In this document: positions 8,137 through 16,296 of the stretch, in pieces
How positions within the stretch are numbered: position 1 is the first letter of the stretch
Layout of the letters: the number at the start of each line of letters is the position of its first letter
Assembly: GCF_000265365.1 (NCBI RefSeq)
Contig: NC_018011.1
Span: forward strand, 1,860,001 to 1,924,000
Length of the DNA stretch: 64,000 bases
From: Alistipes finegoldii DSM 17242
GTDB lineage: Bacteria; Bacteroidota; Bacteroidia; Bacteroidales; Rikenellaceae
Direction: 5' to 3'
Notes under the pieces: model-generated
Database searches by the model: none
Seen by the model: only the letters and a program-made list of their open reading frames with translations
What the model was told of the DNA's origin: nothing
Translations under genes and position numbers: made by a program

Positions 8137-9435
8137 ATGGAGACGAAAAAACAAAATTACACTTTGCCGATCATTGTGATGATCTTCCTCTTCGGTATGA
8201 TCTCATTCGTGACGAATCTGGCATCACCTATGCGTGACATTCTGAAGTACCAGTTCAATGTGCCCAACTGGATGGGAACGCTGGGCGTGTTCGCGAACTT
8301 CATCGCTTATGCGATCATGGGGTATCCTGCCGGCAACATGCTGCAGAAGTACGGCTACAAGAAAACCGCACTGATCGCTATCGCCGTCGGCTTTACCGGC
8401 GTCGGCATCCAGACGCTCTCCGGCTCGGTCGAGAGCTTCGGCGTCTATCTGCTCGGCGCCTTCATCGCAGGTTTCTCCATGTGTTTGCTCAACACCGTCG
8501 TGAACCCGATGCTCAACAAGCTCGGCGGAGGCGGAAACAAAGGCAATCAGCTCATTCAGGCGGGCGGCTCGTTCAACTCGCTCTGCGGCACGGCGGTCAT
8601 CATCCTGACCGGCCTGCTGATTCCGGAGGGAATCAAGAATGCGCAGATCAGCAACGTATTCCCGCTGATGTACGGCGCATTGGCCATTTTCGCATTCGCA
8701 TTCATCGTGATCGCGCTGACGAAGATTCCGGAGACCCAGAAGACGGAGGGCAAGAAAGTCGCCGAGACGTCGAAATACAGCCCGCTCTCGTTCCGTCACT
8801 TCATTCTCGGTTCCGTGGCGATTTTCGTCTATGTGGGTGTCGAAGTCGGCGTTCCCAACGTGCTGCAGAAGTGGCTGCAGAATCCTGAGCTGAATGTGCT
8901 GGGCAGCGGCGTGAACGTCGAGGCTATCGCAGGTTCGGTCGCCGCTACGTATTGGCTGCTGATGCTGGTCGGCCGGCTTCTGGGCGCGATGATCGGCAGC
9001 AAGGTGTCGGCGAAAAGCATGCTGATGGTCGTATCTTCGGCCGGCCTGCTGCTGACGCTGGGCGCCATGTTCGCGCCGAACGTGCCGGTCAACCTGCCGG
9101 TTTTCAACGGCGCGGAGGGCTTCGGACTGGTCAACGTGCCGGTGAGTGCCGCGCTGCTGGTGCTTGTCGGTCTCTGTACTTCGGTCATGTGGGGAGGCAT
9201 CTTCAACTTGGCGGTAGAAGGATTGGGTAAATATACGGAAAAGGCTTCCGGTATTTTCATGGCGCTGGTCTGCGGCGGCGGCATCCTTCCCCTGCTGCAA
9301 AACGGCATCGTCGATTTGACGGGCGGCGTAGGTTACCTGACGAGCTATTGGGTGATCGTAGCCGGTTTGGCCTATATGCTCTACTATGCGCTTATCGGTT
9401 CGAAGAACGTCAACAAGGATATTCCGGTGGACTGA
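8137..9435 (+). CDS. MFS sugar transporter (fucose/glucose-galactose:H+ symporter family)
   Basis: The 432-residue protein has about twelve hydrophobic segments and starts METKKQNYTLPIIVMIFLFG. The pattern GMISFVTNLASPMRDILKY and the internal CLLNTVVNPMLNKLGG resemble the FucP-like FGHS family of sugar:proton symporters. It should be an inner-membrane importer of a hexose or deoxyhexose; the exact substrate is not visible. It lies 37 bases after the polyprenyl synthetase gene on the same strand and is followed by a strong hairpin terminator, so the two could share a transcript. Confidence 0.85.
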   Translation: METKKQNYTLPIIVMIFLFGMISFVTNLASPMRDILKYQFNVPNWMGTLGVFANFIAYAIMGYPAGNMLQKYGYKKTALIAIAVGFTGVGIQTLSGSVESFGVYLLGAFIAGFSMCLLNTVVNPMLNKLGGGGNKGNQLIQAGGSFNSLCGTAVIILTGLLIPEGIKNAQISNVFPLMYGALAIFAFAFIVIALTKIPETQKTEGKKVAETSKYSPLSFRHFILGSVAIFVYVGVEVGVPNVLQKWLQNPELNVLGSGVNVEAIAGSVAATYWLLMLVGRLLGAMIGSKVSAKSMLMVVSSAGLLLTLGAMFAPNVPVNLPVFNGAEGFGLVNVPVSAALLVLVGLCTSVMWGGIFNLAVEGLGKYTEKASGIFMALVCGGGILPLLQNGIVDLTGGVGYLTSYWVIVAGLAYMLYYALIGSKNVNKDIPVD

Positions 9436-9454
9436 TGCTCCGGTCGGAAAACGA

Positions 9455-9493
9455 AAAATCCCGGTGCCGAGTTTGCGGCGCCGGGATTTTTTT
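9455..9493 (+). terminator. intrinsic terminator after the MFS gene
   Basis: The stem arms are AAATCCCGGTGCCG and CGGCGCCGGGATTT, closing a short AGTTTG loop. A run of seven T follows. It sits about 20 bases after the MFS stop codon. Confidence 0.85.
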
Positions 9494-10051
9494 GCTGTAG
9501 CCGGGGAGGGGCGGCGGTTGTTTGCAGGCGACGGGGGCTTGCAGAGGGAGGGAATGCTTAATCCGGCCGGCGGAATGGCGCGCCGGGATGGGCCGGAGCA
9601 GGGAGCGGAGAAGGGGCCGCACAGGAGCAGGAATGCGGATGCGGAGAGCCGCCGCAGACGGCGAGATGCAGGCGGCGGGGAGATGCAGGCGGCGGGGAGA
9701 TGCAGGCGGCGGGGAGATGCAGGTGGCGGGGAGATGCAGGTGGCGGGGAGATGCAGGTGGCGGGGAGGTCGGGCAGGAAACTGAATGGCGGGGCGGAATA
9801 AGAAGCGGAGGACGGGGCGGGCTGAAGGGGACGGGCGGCGGCTTCGGATGGAAGAGACGGCGGATAAGAGAAAAGGCAGCCCGAACTGAAAGACGGCGGC
9901 TATAAATAAGAAATAAGTGATGCGCTCGTGGGCGTCGGACTGCGGGCCTGAGAGGGACGGACTGCGGGACGGAATGGAAAGAACAGCCGGTTGAAGAGAA
10001 AGGACGAAGCGAAGGGGCGGAATGAAAACGGAACGGGGCGTCGCGGGCAAT
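9494..10051 (+). other. gene-free purine-rich spacer
   Basis: About 560 bases between the MFS terminator and the rplS terminator hold no convincing gene. The plus strand is strikingly rich in G and A, with many GGGG and GGCGG runs and little C or T. Open frames cross it only because stop codons are rare in such sequence; they change frame within the repeat and have no recognisable domains. It contains the six-copy 17-base tandem repeat listed separately. No promoter or RNA gene was recognised. Confidence 0.7.
9665..9766 (+). repeat. 17-base tandem repeat, six copies
   Basis: Six uninterrupted copies of GATGCAGGCGGCGGGGA lie head to tail. The first three copies have C at unit position 9 and the last three have T, so the array looks as if a three-copy block and a variant block were amplified in turn. 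There are no spacers, and the unit length is not a multiple of three. This is a minisatellite in a non-coding spacer, not a CRISPR array. Confidence 0.95.
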
Positions 10052-10086
10052 AAAAAAAACAGGGAAGCCGGAGCTTCCCTGTTTTT
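10052..10086. terminator. bidirectional terminator downstream of rplS
   Basis: A perfect hairpin has arms AAAAACAGGGAAGC and GCTTCCCTGTTTTT around a four-base loop, with an A-run on one side and a T-run on the other. On the minus strand it ends rplS 18 bases after the stop codon. It could also stop plus-strand read-through. Confidence 0.85.
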
Positions 10087-10103
10087 CTTGCTGACCGTCC
10101 GGA

Positions 10104-10484
10104 TTATTTCTTGTCCGCGCTGGTCATGCGCTTCTCCTTGATGCGGGCCTTCTTGCCGGTCAGATCGCGCAGGTAGTAGATACGTGCGCGGCGTACTACG
10201 CCGACCTTGTTGACCTCGATCTTGTCGATGTGGGGCGAGTAGAGGGGGAAGATACGCTCCACGCCCACGCCGCCCGAAATCTTACGGATCGTGAACATCT
10301 TGGTCTTGCCCGAACCCTTGATCTGGATAACTACGCCGCGGAAACTCTGCACGCGCTCCTTGCTACCCTCGACGATTTTGTAGGATACGGTGATCGTGTC
10401 ACCGGCCTTGAACGACGGAACATCGGCATCCGTCTTTGCCCACATCTGCTCGTTTACGAGCTTGATGATTGCGTCTTTGTTCAT
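10104..10484 (-). CDS. rplS: 50S ribosomal protein L19
   Basis: L19 lies at the interface of the 30S and 50S subunits. The 126-residue protein starts MNKDAIIKLVNEQMWAK. It carries FKAGDTITVSYKIVEG, RVQSFRGVVIQIKG, TIRKISGGVGVERIFP and RRARIYYLRDLTGKKARIKE, the standard L19 signature blocks. The ATG at 10484 is preferred over an upstream in-frame extension because it fits the family's N-terminus and lies downstream of a good promoter. The gene is monocistronic here, flanked by a terminator and a long repeat-rich spacer. Confidence 0.96.
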   Translation of the reverse strand: MNKDAIIKLVNEQMWAKTDADVPSFKAGDTITVSYKIVEGSKERVQSFRGVVIQIKGSGKTKMFTIRKISGGVGVERIFPLYSPHIDKIEVNKVGVVRRARIYYLRDLTGKKARIKEKRMTSADKK

Positions 10485-10662
10485 TGTTGCAACAATTATT
10501 GTGTTTCGCACCCAACATTCCCGCTGTGCCCGGCTTACCATACGGATACCCTGATCCGTAATCCTGCGTCCGCGGCTTCGGACCGCCTGAGCCGTCCCCG
10601 CCCTCCTGCGCAACTGCGCGGCACCCAATGAAAGAGGTTGATATACGCCCTGAAAGGGAGTG

Positions 10663-10695
10663 CAAATATACGAAGTTTTTTTCATTCGGCGCAAA
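10663..10695 (-). promoter_or_regulatory. rplS promoter (-7 and -33 elements)
   Basis: CAAATATA at 10663-10670 reads TATATTTG on the minus strand. CAAA at 10692-10695 reads TTTG about 21 bases further upstream. Both elements and the spacing match the Bacteroidetes TTTG/TAnnTTTG promoter. Confidence 0.75.
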
Positions 10696-10740
10696 CGGGG
10701 CGTAAAAATATCGTTTCGGGGCGCGATTTATCGTTGTCTT

Positions 10741-11010
10741 TACGGAAAACGGGGGCGGTTCGGGCGGAACGGGAGACGGCTTTGGTGAAGCGGAGGGCGG
10801 CATGGCTACAACAGGGACGGCATGGCTACAACAGGGACGGCATGGACACAACAGGGACGGCTTCGACAAGAGGGGAGGCGGTTTTGGTGAACAAGGGGCG
10901 GTACGGACAAAACGGGAGGTGCAGTGCGGATAAAACAGGACGGCATGGATACAACGGGACGACGCGGACAACAAGGTGCGGTTCGGACGAAACAAAGTGC
11001 GCCACGGACA
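10741..11010 (+). repeat. degenerate 20-base G-rich repeat tract
   Basis: Three tandem 20-base units starting CATGGCTACAACAGGG occupy 10801-10860; the third has two changes. On both sides the same pattern decays into looser units of the type CGG-n-GGACAAAACGGGA (for example around 10898-10920 and 10935-10990). The tract is non-coding and there are no unique spacers. Its purpose is unknown. Confidence 0.7.
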
Positions 11011-11050
11011 AAATCGGAAACAAATTTTCGTTTTGTCGCCCGCCTTTCAC

Positions 11051-11058
11051 TATCTTTG
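11051..11058 (+). promoter_or_regulatory. -7 box for surE
   Basis: TATCTTTG matches TAnnTTTG and lies about 100 bases upstream of the surE ATG. T-rich sequence (TTTTCG, TTTTG) lies 15-20 bases further upstream as a possible -33 element. Confidence 0.6.
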
Positions 11059-11158
11059 CGGGGAGACAGACGCCGGGCCGGCAGGTCGAATCCGGCAAAA
11101 TTTTGTGCGGATACGCATTTGAGAACGGTTTATGCTGTCTTTGCGATAAACTTGAGAT

Positions 11159-11932
11159 ATGAAGGAAGAGAGACTGATACTTGTCACCAACGACGACGGC
11201 TACGATTCGAAAGGACTTGCGGCGGCCGTGGAGGTCGCGCGCGGCTTCGGCCGCGTGGTCGTGGTGGCGCCCGAAACGACGCAGAGCGGCATGAGCCAAG
11301 CCATCACGATGTACAACCCGCTGTACCTGCGCTGTGTGCGGAAGGAAGAGGGGCTGGAGGTGTACGCCTTTTCCGGCACGCCGGTGGACTGCGTGAAGAT
11401 GGCATTCGATTACCTGCTGCGCGAAGAGCGCGTCGATCTGGTAATTTCGGGCATCAACCACGGCTCCAACTCCGCCGTGAACGTGCTTTATTCGGGGACG
11501 ATGGGCGCGGCGATCGAAGGCAGCTTCTACGGCTGTCCCGCCGTCGGGCTGTCGCTCGACGACCACGGCGAGGACGCCGATTTCGAGGCGGCGGTGGCGT
11601 ACGGCAGGCGGATCGTGGGCAGCGTGCTCGAAAACAGGATCGAGCTGCCGCTCTGTCTGAACGTGAACGTTCCGGTCGGCAGGCCCGACGAGCTGCGCGG
11701 CATCCGTCTTTGCCGCCAGAACCGCGGCTTCTGGCGCGAGGAGTTCTACCGCCACGAGGATCCCCGCGGCCGGGAGTATTTCTGGCTTACGGGAGCCTTC
11801 GTCAACGAAGAGCCGGAGGCGCAGGACACCGACGAATGGGCCTTGTCGCACGGTTACGTCTCGGTGGTGCCCGTGCAGGTGGACCTGACGGATTACCGTC
11901 AGCTCGGAGCGCTTGCCGAAGTGCTGAAATAA
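11159..11932 (+). CDS. surE: 5'/3'-nucleotidase SurE
   Basis: SurE is a divalent-metal nucleotidase that dephosphorylates nucleoside monophosphates and is linked to stationary-phase survival. The 257-residue protein has the N-terminal metal site TNDDGYDSKGL (Asp12 and Asp13), VVVAPETTQSGMSQAIT with the conserved serine near residue 43, and VISGINHGSNSAVNVLYSGT with the metal-binding asparagine. The length is normal. It is followed within 35 bases by a histidine kinase gene that has its own -7 box, so co-transcription is possible but not required. Confidence 0.94.
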   Translation: MKEERLILVTNDDGYDSKGLAAAVEVARGFGRVVVVAPETTQSGMSQAITMYNPLYLRCVRKEEGLEVYAFSGTPVDCVKMAFDYLLREERVDLVISGINHGSNSAVNVLYSGTMGAAIEGSFYGCPAVGLSLDDHGEDADFEAAVAYGRRIVGSVLENRIELPLCLNVNVPVGRPDELRGIRLCRQNRGFWREEFYRHEDPRGREYFWLTGAFVNEEPEAQDTDEWALSHGYVSVVPVQVDLTDYRQLGALAEVLK

Positions 11933-11935
11933 TCG

Positions 11936-11943
11936 TATATTTG
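11936..11943 (+). promoter_or_regulatory. -7 box for the two-component operon
   Basis: TATATTTG begins four bases after the surE stop codon and about 24 bases before the histidine kinase ATG. It would give the kinase/regulator pair a promoter independent of surE. Confidence 0.5.
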
Positions 11944-11966
11944 CAGTAAAGTAAATAGTCAGGCCT

Positions 11967-12938
11967 ATGCTGATCAAAATCCTGCTCGTCATTTCGATCA
12001 TCGTCCAGACCCTCGCCACGGCTTACGCCCTGCGGCTGGTACGCGCCACCAAGTACAACTCGGTGTGGATTCTCTTTATCGTGGGCTTTTCGCTGCTCTC
12101 CGTCGAGCGGTTCGTGCAGCTGCTGATGGCCGGCGGGCACTACGTGCCGCGCTGGTGGTTCGGCTATCTGGGGATCGTGGTCTCGGTATGTCTGTCGATC
12201 GGCGTCATGTATGCCCACAAGCTGTTCAAATACATCGACCGTCTGAACCGGCAGCGGCAGCTGCTCAACAAACGCATCCTCACGGCCGTGCTCCGCACCG
12301 AGGAGAAGGCCCGGTCGCGCTTCTCGAAGGAGCTGCACGACGGACTCGGCCCGCTGCTGTCGTCGGCCCGGATGTCGCTCTCGGCGCTTTCGCGCGAGGA
12401 GCGCTCTGCGGACCAGCGCGAGATCATCGACAATACGACCTATGTGATCGACGAGGCGATCCGTTCGCTGCGCGAGATCTCGAACAACCTCTCGCCGCAT
12501 GTGCTCAACGATTTCGGACTGGCGCGCGGCGTGCAGAACTTCATCGACAAGAGCGCGGCGATGCACGACGCGAAGATACGCTTCACGACGAACCTCCGCA
12601 CGGAGCGTTACGATACGGATATAGAGGTGATCCTCTACCGCGTGATCTGCGAGCTGATAAACAACTCGCTCAAGCACGCCGCCTGCACGTCGATCAACCT
12701 GTCGCTGTCGCAGAACGGCTCGGAGCTGGCTCTCGACTACACGGATGACGGGCGCGGGTTCAATCCGCAGGCGATGATGGACTGCGGCATGGGGCTTTCG
12801 AACATCTCGTCGCGCATCAATTCGCTGGGCGGGACCTTCGACATTTCGAGCGCCAAGGGCAAAGGCATGCGCGCCGCGATCCGGGTCAATACGCAGCAGG
12901 AACCGGCGCTCCCGAAGCGCAAACGCCGTAACCGGTAG
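11967..12938 (+). CDS. sensor histidine kinase (HisKA_3/NarX-DegS type)
   Basis: The 323-residue kinase has about three N-terminal membrane segments (roughly residues 3-22, 33-53 and 66-83) and almost no periplasmic sensor domain, so it may sense a membrane or intracellular cue. The dimerisation/phosphoacceptor region reads RFSKELHDGLGPLLSSAR with the phosphorylated histidine at residue 124. The ATPase domain shows ELINNSLKHAACTSINL (N box), DYTDDGRGF (G1) and GMGLSNISSRINSLGG (G2). It precedes its response regulator by four bases. The stimulus is unknown. Confidence 0.9.
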   Translation: MLIKILLVISIIVQTLATAYALRLVRATKYNSVWILFIVGFSLLSVERFVQLLMAGGHYVPRWWFGYLGIVVSVCLSIGVMYAHKLFKYIDRLNRQRQLLNKRILTAVLRTEEKARSRFSKELHDGLGPLLSSARMSLSALSREERSADQREIIDNTTYVIDEAIRSLREISNNLSPHVLNDFGLARGVQNFIDKSAAMHDAKIRFTTNLRTERYDTDIEVILYRVICELINNSLKHAACTSINLSLSQNGSELALDYTDDGRGFNPQAMMDCGMGLSNISSRINSLGGTFDISSAKGKGMRAAIRVNTQQEPALPKRKRRNR

Positions 12939-12942
12939 AATC

Positions 12943-13578
12943 ATGGAACGCAAAATAGTACTCGTAGACGATCATTCGCTCTTCCGCAACGGACTGCGGG
13001 GGCTGCTCGAACGCTGCGCCGGGTGCCGCGTCGTGGGCGAAGCCGCCAGCGGCGAGGAGTTTCTCGCGATGCTGCCCGGACTGGAGACCGACGTGGTCTT
13101 CATGGATTTCGCCATGCCGGGACTCGATGGGGCGCAGACCACCGAACGGGCGCTGGCCCGGCGGCCCGATCTGCGGATCATCACCCTCTCGATGTTCGGC
13201 GAGGAGAGCTATTATTCGCGCATGGTGCAGGCCGGGGCGCGGGGATTTCTGCTGAAGGATTCCGACATCGGCGACGTGATCGAGGCCATCGACGCGGTGA
13301 TGTCGGGCGGAAGCTATTTCAGCCCCCAGCTGCTTTCATCGCTCACGGGGCGGATGCGCACGCGCGACGACGTGCCCGACGAGCAGCTCTCGGTCCGCGA
13401 ACGCGAGATTCTGGTGGCCGTGTGCCGCGGACTGTCCAATCAGGAGATCGCCGACGAACTGTTTATTTCGAAGCGCACGGTGGACAAGCACCGGGCCAAC
13501 ATTCTCGAAAAGACCGGCTGCAAGAACACCGCCAGTCTGGTCGTTTACGCCATCCGCAACGGAATCGTCGAAATCTGA
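12943..13578 (+). CDS. LuxR/NarL-family response regulator
   Basis: The 211-residue protein has an N-terminal receiver domain and a C-terminal LuxR-type helix-turn-helix. In the receiver, the acidic pair is Asp9 and Asp10, the phosphoacceptor is Asp55 in VVFMDFAMPGLDG, and the conserved lysine is in GFLLKDS. The C-terminal part reads LSVREREILVAVCRGLSNQE, then IADELFISKRTVDKHRANIL. It is the cognate partner of the preceding HisKA_3 kinase and the last gene of that short operon. Targets cannot be inferred from the sequence. Confidence 0.93.
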   Translation: MERKIVLVDDHSLFRNGLRGLLERCAGCRVVGEAASGEEFLAMLPGLETDVVFMDFAMPGLDGAQTTERALARRPDLRIITLSMFGEESYYSRMVQAGARGFLLKDSDIGDVIEAIDAVMSGGSYFSPQLLSSLTGRMRTRDDVPDEQLSVREREILVAVCRGLSNQEIADELFISKRTVDKHRANILEKTGCKNTASLVVYAIRNGIVEI

Positions 13579-13670
13579 CCTCCTGAAATCCTGATGTCGG
13601 GAAAAATCGTCCGGCCGCATGCGTCTGTATTCGCGTGCGGCGTATTCGTGTGCGCTGTTGGCTGCGGCGT

Positions 13671-15086
13671 TTACAGCAGCGGCGAGAAGACCCGCATGAG
13701 CGATTCGGCGACGCGGCGGCTCCGGGGGCGGCGGAACCATTCGGCCGGGGTGAGCGGATGGCTGCGCGACTGGTCCTCTTCGAAGACGGAGGCCATGCGC
13801 GCCGTGAATTCCCCGTCGTAGACGAAGGCGTTGACTTCGAAGTTGTGTTCGAAACTGCGGAAGTCCATGTTCGCGGAGCCGATGACCGAGAGCATGTCGT
13901 CGATGATGAGCAGTTTGGAGTGCAGGAATCCCGGCATGTAGAAGAGTATCTTTACGCCGGCCTTCATCATGTCGTCGAGGTAGGAGTGCGTCGCCAGATC
14001 CACGACCTTCGAATCGGAGCGTGCGGGGAGCATCAGCCGCACGTCGATGCCCGCCAGCGCGGCCTCCTGCAGCGCCGAGTTGAGGACGTCGGACGGAAGG
14101 TAGTAGGGGGTTTGGATCCACACCCGCCGCCGGGCGCGGGCGATGGCGTAGCTGTCGGCCTGCAGCAGCGTCCGCCATTTGCCGAAGGGGCCGCTGGAGA
14201 CGATCTGCATGATGTTGTCGGTGAAACGCGCCGCGGGGGGATAGTATTCCGCCGCGGCGATCTGCTGCTTGGTGGTCGCCGACCAGTCGCTCAGGAACGA
14301 CGCCTGAAGGCCCGCGGCGCCGCTGCCCTCGATCCGGAAATGGGTGTCGCGCCATGTGCCCCATCGGGTGCCGCGGACGTAGCGGTCGGCGATGTTCATG
14401 CCGCCGAGGAAGCCCACGCAGCCGTCGATGACGGCGATCTTGCGGTGGTTGCGGTAGTTGACCTTGCTGGTGAAGAGCGGGAATTTGACGTGCAGGAAGG
14501 CGTAGACCTCGATGCCTTCGCTGCGCATGCTGCGGAAAAAGGATTTTTTGGCCCCGCTGCTGCCCACGTCGTCGTAGAGGATGCGTACCTCGACCCCTTC
14601 GCGGGCCTTTGCGATCAGCGCGTCGCGCAGGCGGCGGCCCGTTTCGTCGTCGTTGAGGATGTAGTACTGGATGTGGATGTGGTGCTTTGCGCAGGCGATT
14701 TCGGTCAGCAGGGCCTCCATCTTCGACCGCCCGTCGGTGTAGGTGGTGATCCGGCTGCCGTAGAGCGGGATCGAGTGGCTCGTGTTGGTCAGCAGGGCGG
14801 CCAGCGGACGGTACGCTTCGGGCAGGTCGGGACCGTCGGTGTGCTCGGCTTCTTCGAGCTGCAGGGTGATGCGCTTGCGCGTCCGGCGCGAGATGATGCG
14901 CTGTTTGGAGAGGTTCTGGCCGAAGAAAAAATAGAAGATCAGCCCCAAGACGGGGGCCAGCACCAGCACGATGATCCACGGCAGCGTCTTCAGCGGATTG
15001 CGGTTGTCGGTGATGACGACCAGAATGATGCCGAGGATGGTGACCGAATAGATAATCAGAAAAATGTATGTCAGAATTTGCTGCAT
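13671..15086 (-). CDS. cls: cardiolipin synthase (phospholipase D family)
   Basis: Cardiolipin synthase joins two phosphatidylglycerol molecules at the inner membrane. The 471-residue protein starts with two membrane helices (LTYIFLIIYSVTILGIILVV and LKTLPWIIVLVLAPVLGLIF). It then carries two HKD motifs: NHRKIAVIDGCVGFLGGMN, and LHSKLLIIDDMLSVIGSANMD in the second half. SRRVAESLMRVFSPLL at the C-terminus is typical of bacterial ClsA-like enzymes. It converges on the response regulator and follows the DUF4837 gene by about 40 bases, probably sharing its promoter. Confidence 0.93.
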   Translation of the reverse strand: MQQILTYIFLIIYSVTILGIILVVITDNRNPLKTLPWIIVLVLAPVLGLIFYFFFGQNLSKQRIISRRTRKRITLQLEEAEHTDGPDLPEAYRPLAALLTNTSHSIPLYGSRITTYTDGRSKMEALLTEIACAKHHIHIQYYILNDDETGRRLRDALIAKAREGVEVRILYDDVGSSGAKKSFFRSMRSEGIEVYAFLHVKFPLFTSKVNYRNHRKIAVIDGCVGFLGGMNIADRYVRGTRWGTWRDTHFRIEGSGAAGLQASFLSDWSATTKQQIAAAEYYPPAARFTDNIMQIVSSGPFGKWRTLLQADSYAIARARRRVWIQTPYYLPSDVLNSALQEAALAGIDVRLMLPARSDSKVVDLATHSYLDDMMKAGVKILFYMPGFLHSKLLIIDDMLSVIGSANMDFRSFEHNFEVNAFVYDGEFTARMASVFEEDQSRSHPLTPAEWFRRPRSRRVAESLMRVFSPLL

Positions 15087-15125
15087 ACGGGTTTCTTCAT
15101 CGGTGCGGAGGACCGCCGGGCGGGG

Positions 15126-16133
15126 TTACTGCCGGGGCTGCTCCGGAAATTTCAGCAGGTAGAGCAGGTGCTCCACGCCGCGCACGTAGTTGCGCTTGTG
15201 GTTTTTGGGCGAGTAGACGTAGCAGTCGATGGTCAGGACGCGGCCGGTGGCCGTATCGACGGTCGTGTAGCTGACGAACGGGCCGCCCATGAAGTCGCCG
15301 TGGACATCCCAGAAACCGCGCAGCTCGCACCACAGGCGTCCCTCCATGCGGAACATGCGGTAGTCGGGTTCGAACGCTTCGGAGGTGGTCATGTACGAAC
15401 CGTCGGACGGACCCGGAATGCGGGCGGCGAATTCGTTGCGCGCCGCGAGCAGGGCGCCCGGCGAGAGCGACTCCTTGCCCCGGTAGGGGTAGGAATAGAT
15501 GAAGAAGCCCTGACTGGCCGTGGGGTATTCGTAGCGCGCCCAGAGGAAATCCTTCTCGTCGGCGGCCAGCACATAGCCTTTCGGTACGGTCATGTCGACC
15601 CCGAACGTGCTCTTTATCGCCTTGGCGACGCGCTGTTCGGAGAAGGCTTCGGCGAATTTGACCGCCCGGTCGCGCTCGGCCTTTTCGAGCACCTGCACCA
15701 GACTTTCGCGGTGCTCGGAGAGGTAGTCGGTGAGCGCCTTGTCGTCGGGACCCTGCAGGGTCAGCACGATCTGCGGTTCGGCCGTCACGTCGTACTGGAC
15801 GGCGATGTTGGTCGCGGCGAGCGAAGGGTCTTCGACGATCTTGAGGATGTTGCGGTGGTCGGCGACCATGCCCGTGAATCCCCGTTCGGTGACGCGGAGC
15901 ACGTCGAACAGCGGCTCGGTCTGGTTGAGGTAGGGAACCGGAGCCGTGAGTATCGAGCGCAGCGTGTCGCCCAGCTCGCCCGTCCACTCCTGCTGGGGGC
16001 AGACGACGATCAGCTCGTAGGGGGAGCCTTGAGCGGTTTTGAGCCGCGATTTTGTCAGCGAATGGAATGCGTCGCAGGCCGTCATCGCTGCGAAAAGGGC
16101 CGCGGCTGCGGCAATGCGGAAAAACGTTTTCAT
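15126..16133 (-). CDS. DUF4837 family lipoprotein
   Basis: The 335-residue protein begins MKTFFRIAAAAALFAAMTAC, a lipoprotein signal peptide with a lipobox ending at Cys20. The mature part starts DAFHSLTKSRLKTAQGSPYE and continues with VVCPQQEWTGELGDTLRSIL, which fits DUF4837, a Bacteroidetes family of unknown function. The ATG at 16133 is chosen over a longer upstream frame because the signal peptide starts there and the promoter lies just upstream. It is the first gene before cls. Confidence 0.85.
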   Translation of the reverse strand: MKTFFRIAAAAALFAAMTACDAFHSLTKSRLKTAQGSPYELIVVCPQQEWTGELGDTLRSILTAPVPYLNQTEPLFDVLRVTERGFTGMVADHRNILKIVEDPSLAATNIAVQYDVTAEPQIVLTLQGPDDKALTDYLSEHRESLVQVLEKAERDRAVKFAEAFSEQRVAKAIKSTFGVDMTVPKGYVLAADEKDFLWARYEYPTASQGFFIYSYPYRGKESLSPGALLAARNEFAARIPGPSDGSYMTTSEAFEPDYRMFRMEGRLWCELRGFWDVHGDFMGGPFVSYTTVDTATGRVLTIDCYVYSPKNHKRNYVRGVEHLLYLLKFPEQPRQ

Positions 16134-16159
16134 AGCCGGTCGTAAGTTGATTCTACACA

Positions 16160-16167
16160 CAAATATA
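16160..16167 (-). promoter_or_regulatory. -7 box for the DUF4837-cls transcript
   Basis: CAAATATA reads TATATTTG on the minus strand. It lies about 27 bases upstream of the DUF4837 ATG and 32 bases from the opposing box of the deacetylase gene. Confidence 0.6.
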
Positions 16168-16198
16168 GCTAATTTTTCGGAAAAGCGCGGATTTTCAC

Positions 16199-16206
16199 TA
16201 TTTTTG
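16199..16206 (+). promoter_or_regulatory. -7 box for the deacetylase-ubiX transcript
   Basis: TATTTTTG fits TAnnTTTG. It lies about 90 bases upstream of the polysaccharide deacetylase ATG and is back to back with the DUF4837 promoter. Confidence 0.55.
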
Positions 16207-16296
16207 CAGGATGATAAATTCCCCGCCCGGACCGGCACGGACGAAACGGTTCGCCGCTGTCGCGGTCTGCGCGGGCTTGGTCCGGAATAGGAAACC

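Larger units (their letters stand above)
10485..11158. other. gene-free spacer between rplS and surE
   Basis: About 670 bases hold the rplS promoter (10663-10695), a run of degenerate G-rich repeats (about 10741-11010, including three near-exact 20-base units) and the surE promoter (11051-11058). The roughly 180-base rplS leader, between its promoter and start codon, is long and may hold regulatory structure, but no known leader motif was recognised. Confidence 0.7.

Noticed and set aside
9386..9905. Overlapping open frames across the G-rich spacer
   Set aside because: They exist because stop codons are rare in G-rich sequence, they run through a 17-base repeat in several frames at once, and their translations are low-complexity Gly/Arg/Ala sequence.
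10801..10860. CRISPR-like array
   Set aside because: The 20-base units are directly adjacent without spacers, and no cas gene is nearby. The same reasoning applies to the 17-base array at 9665-9766.
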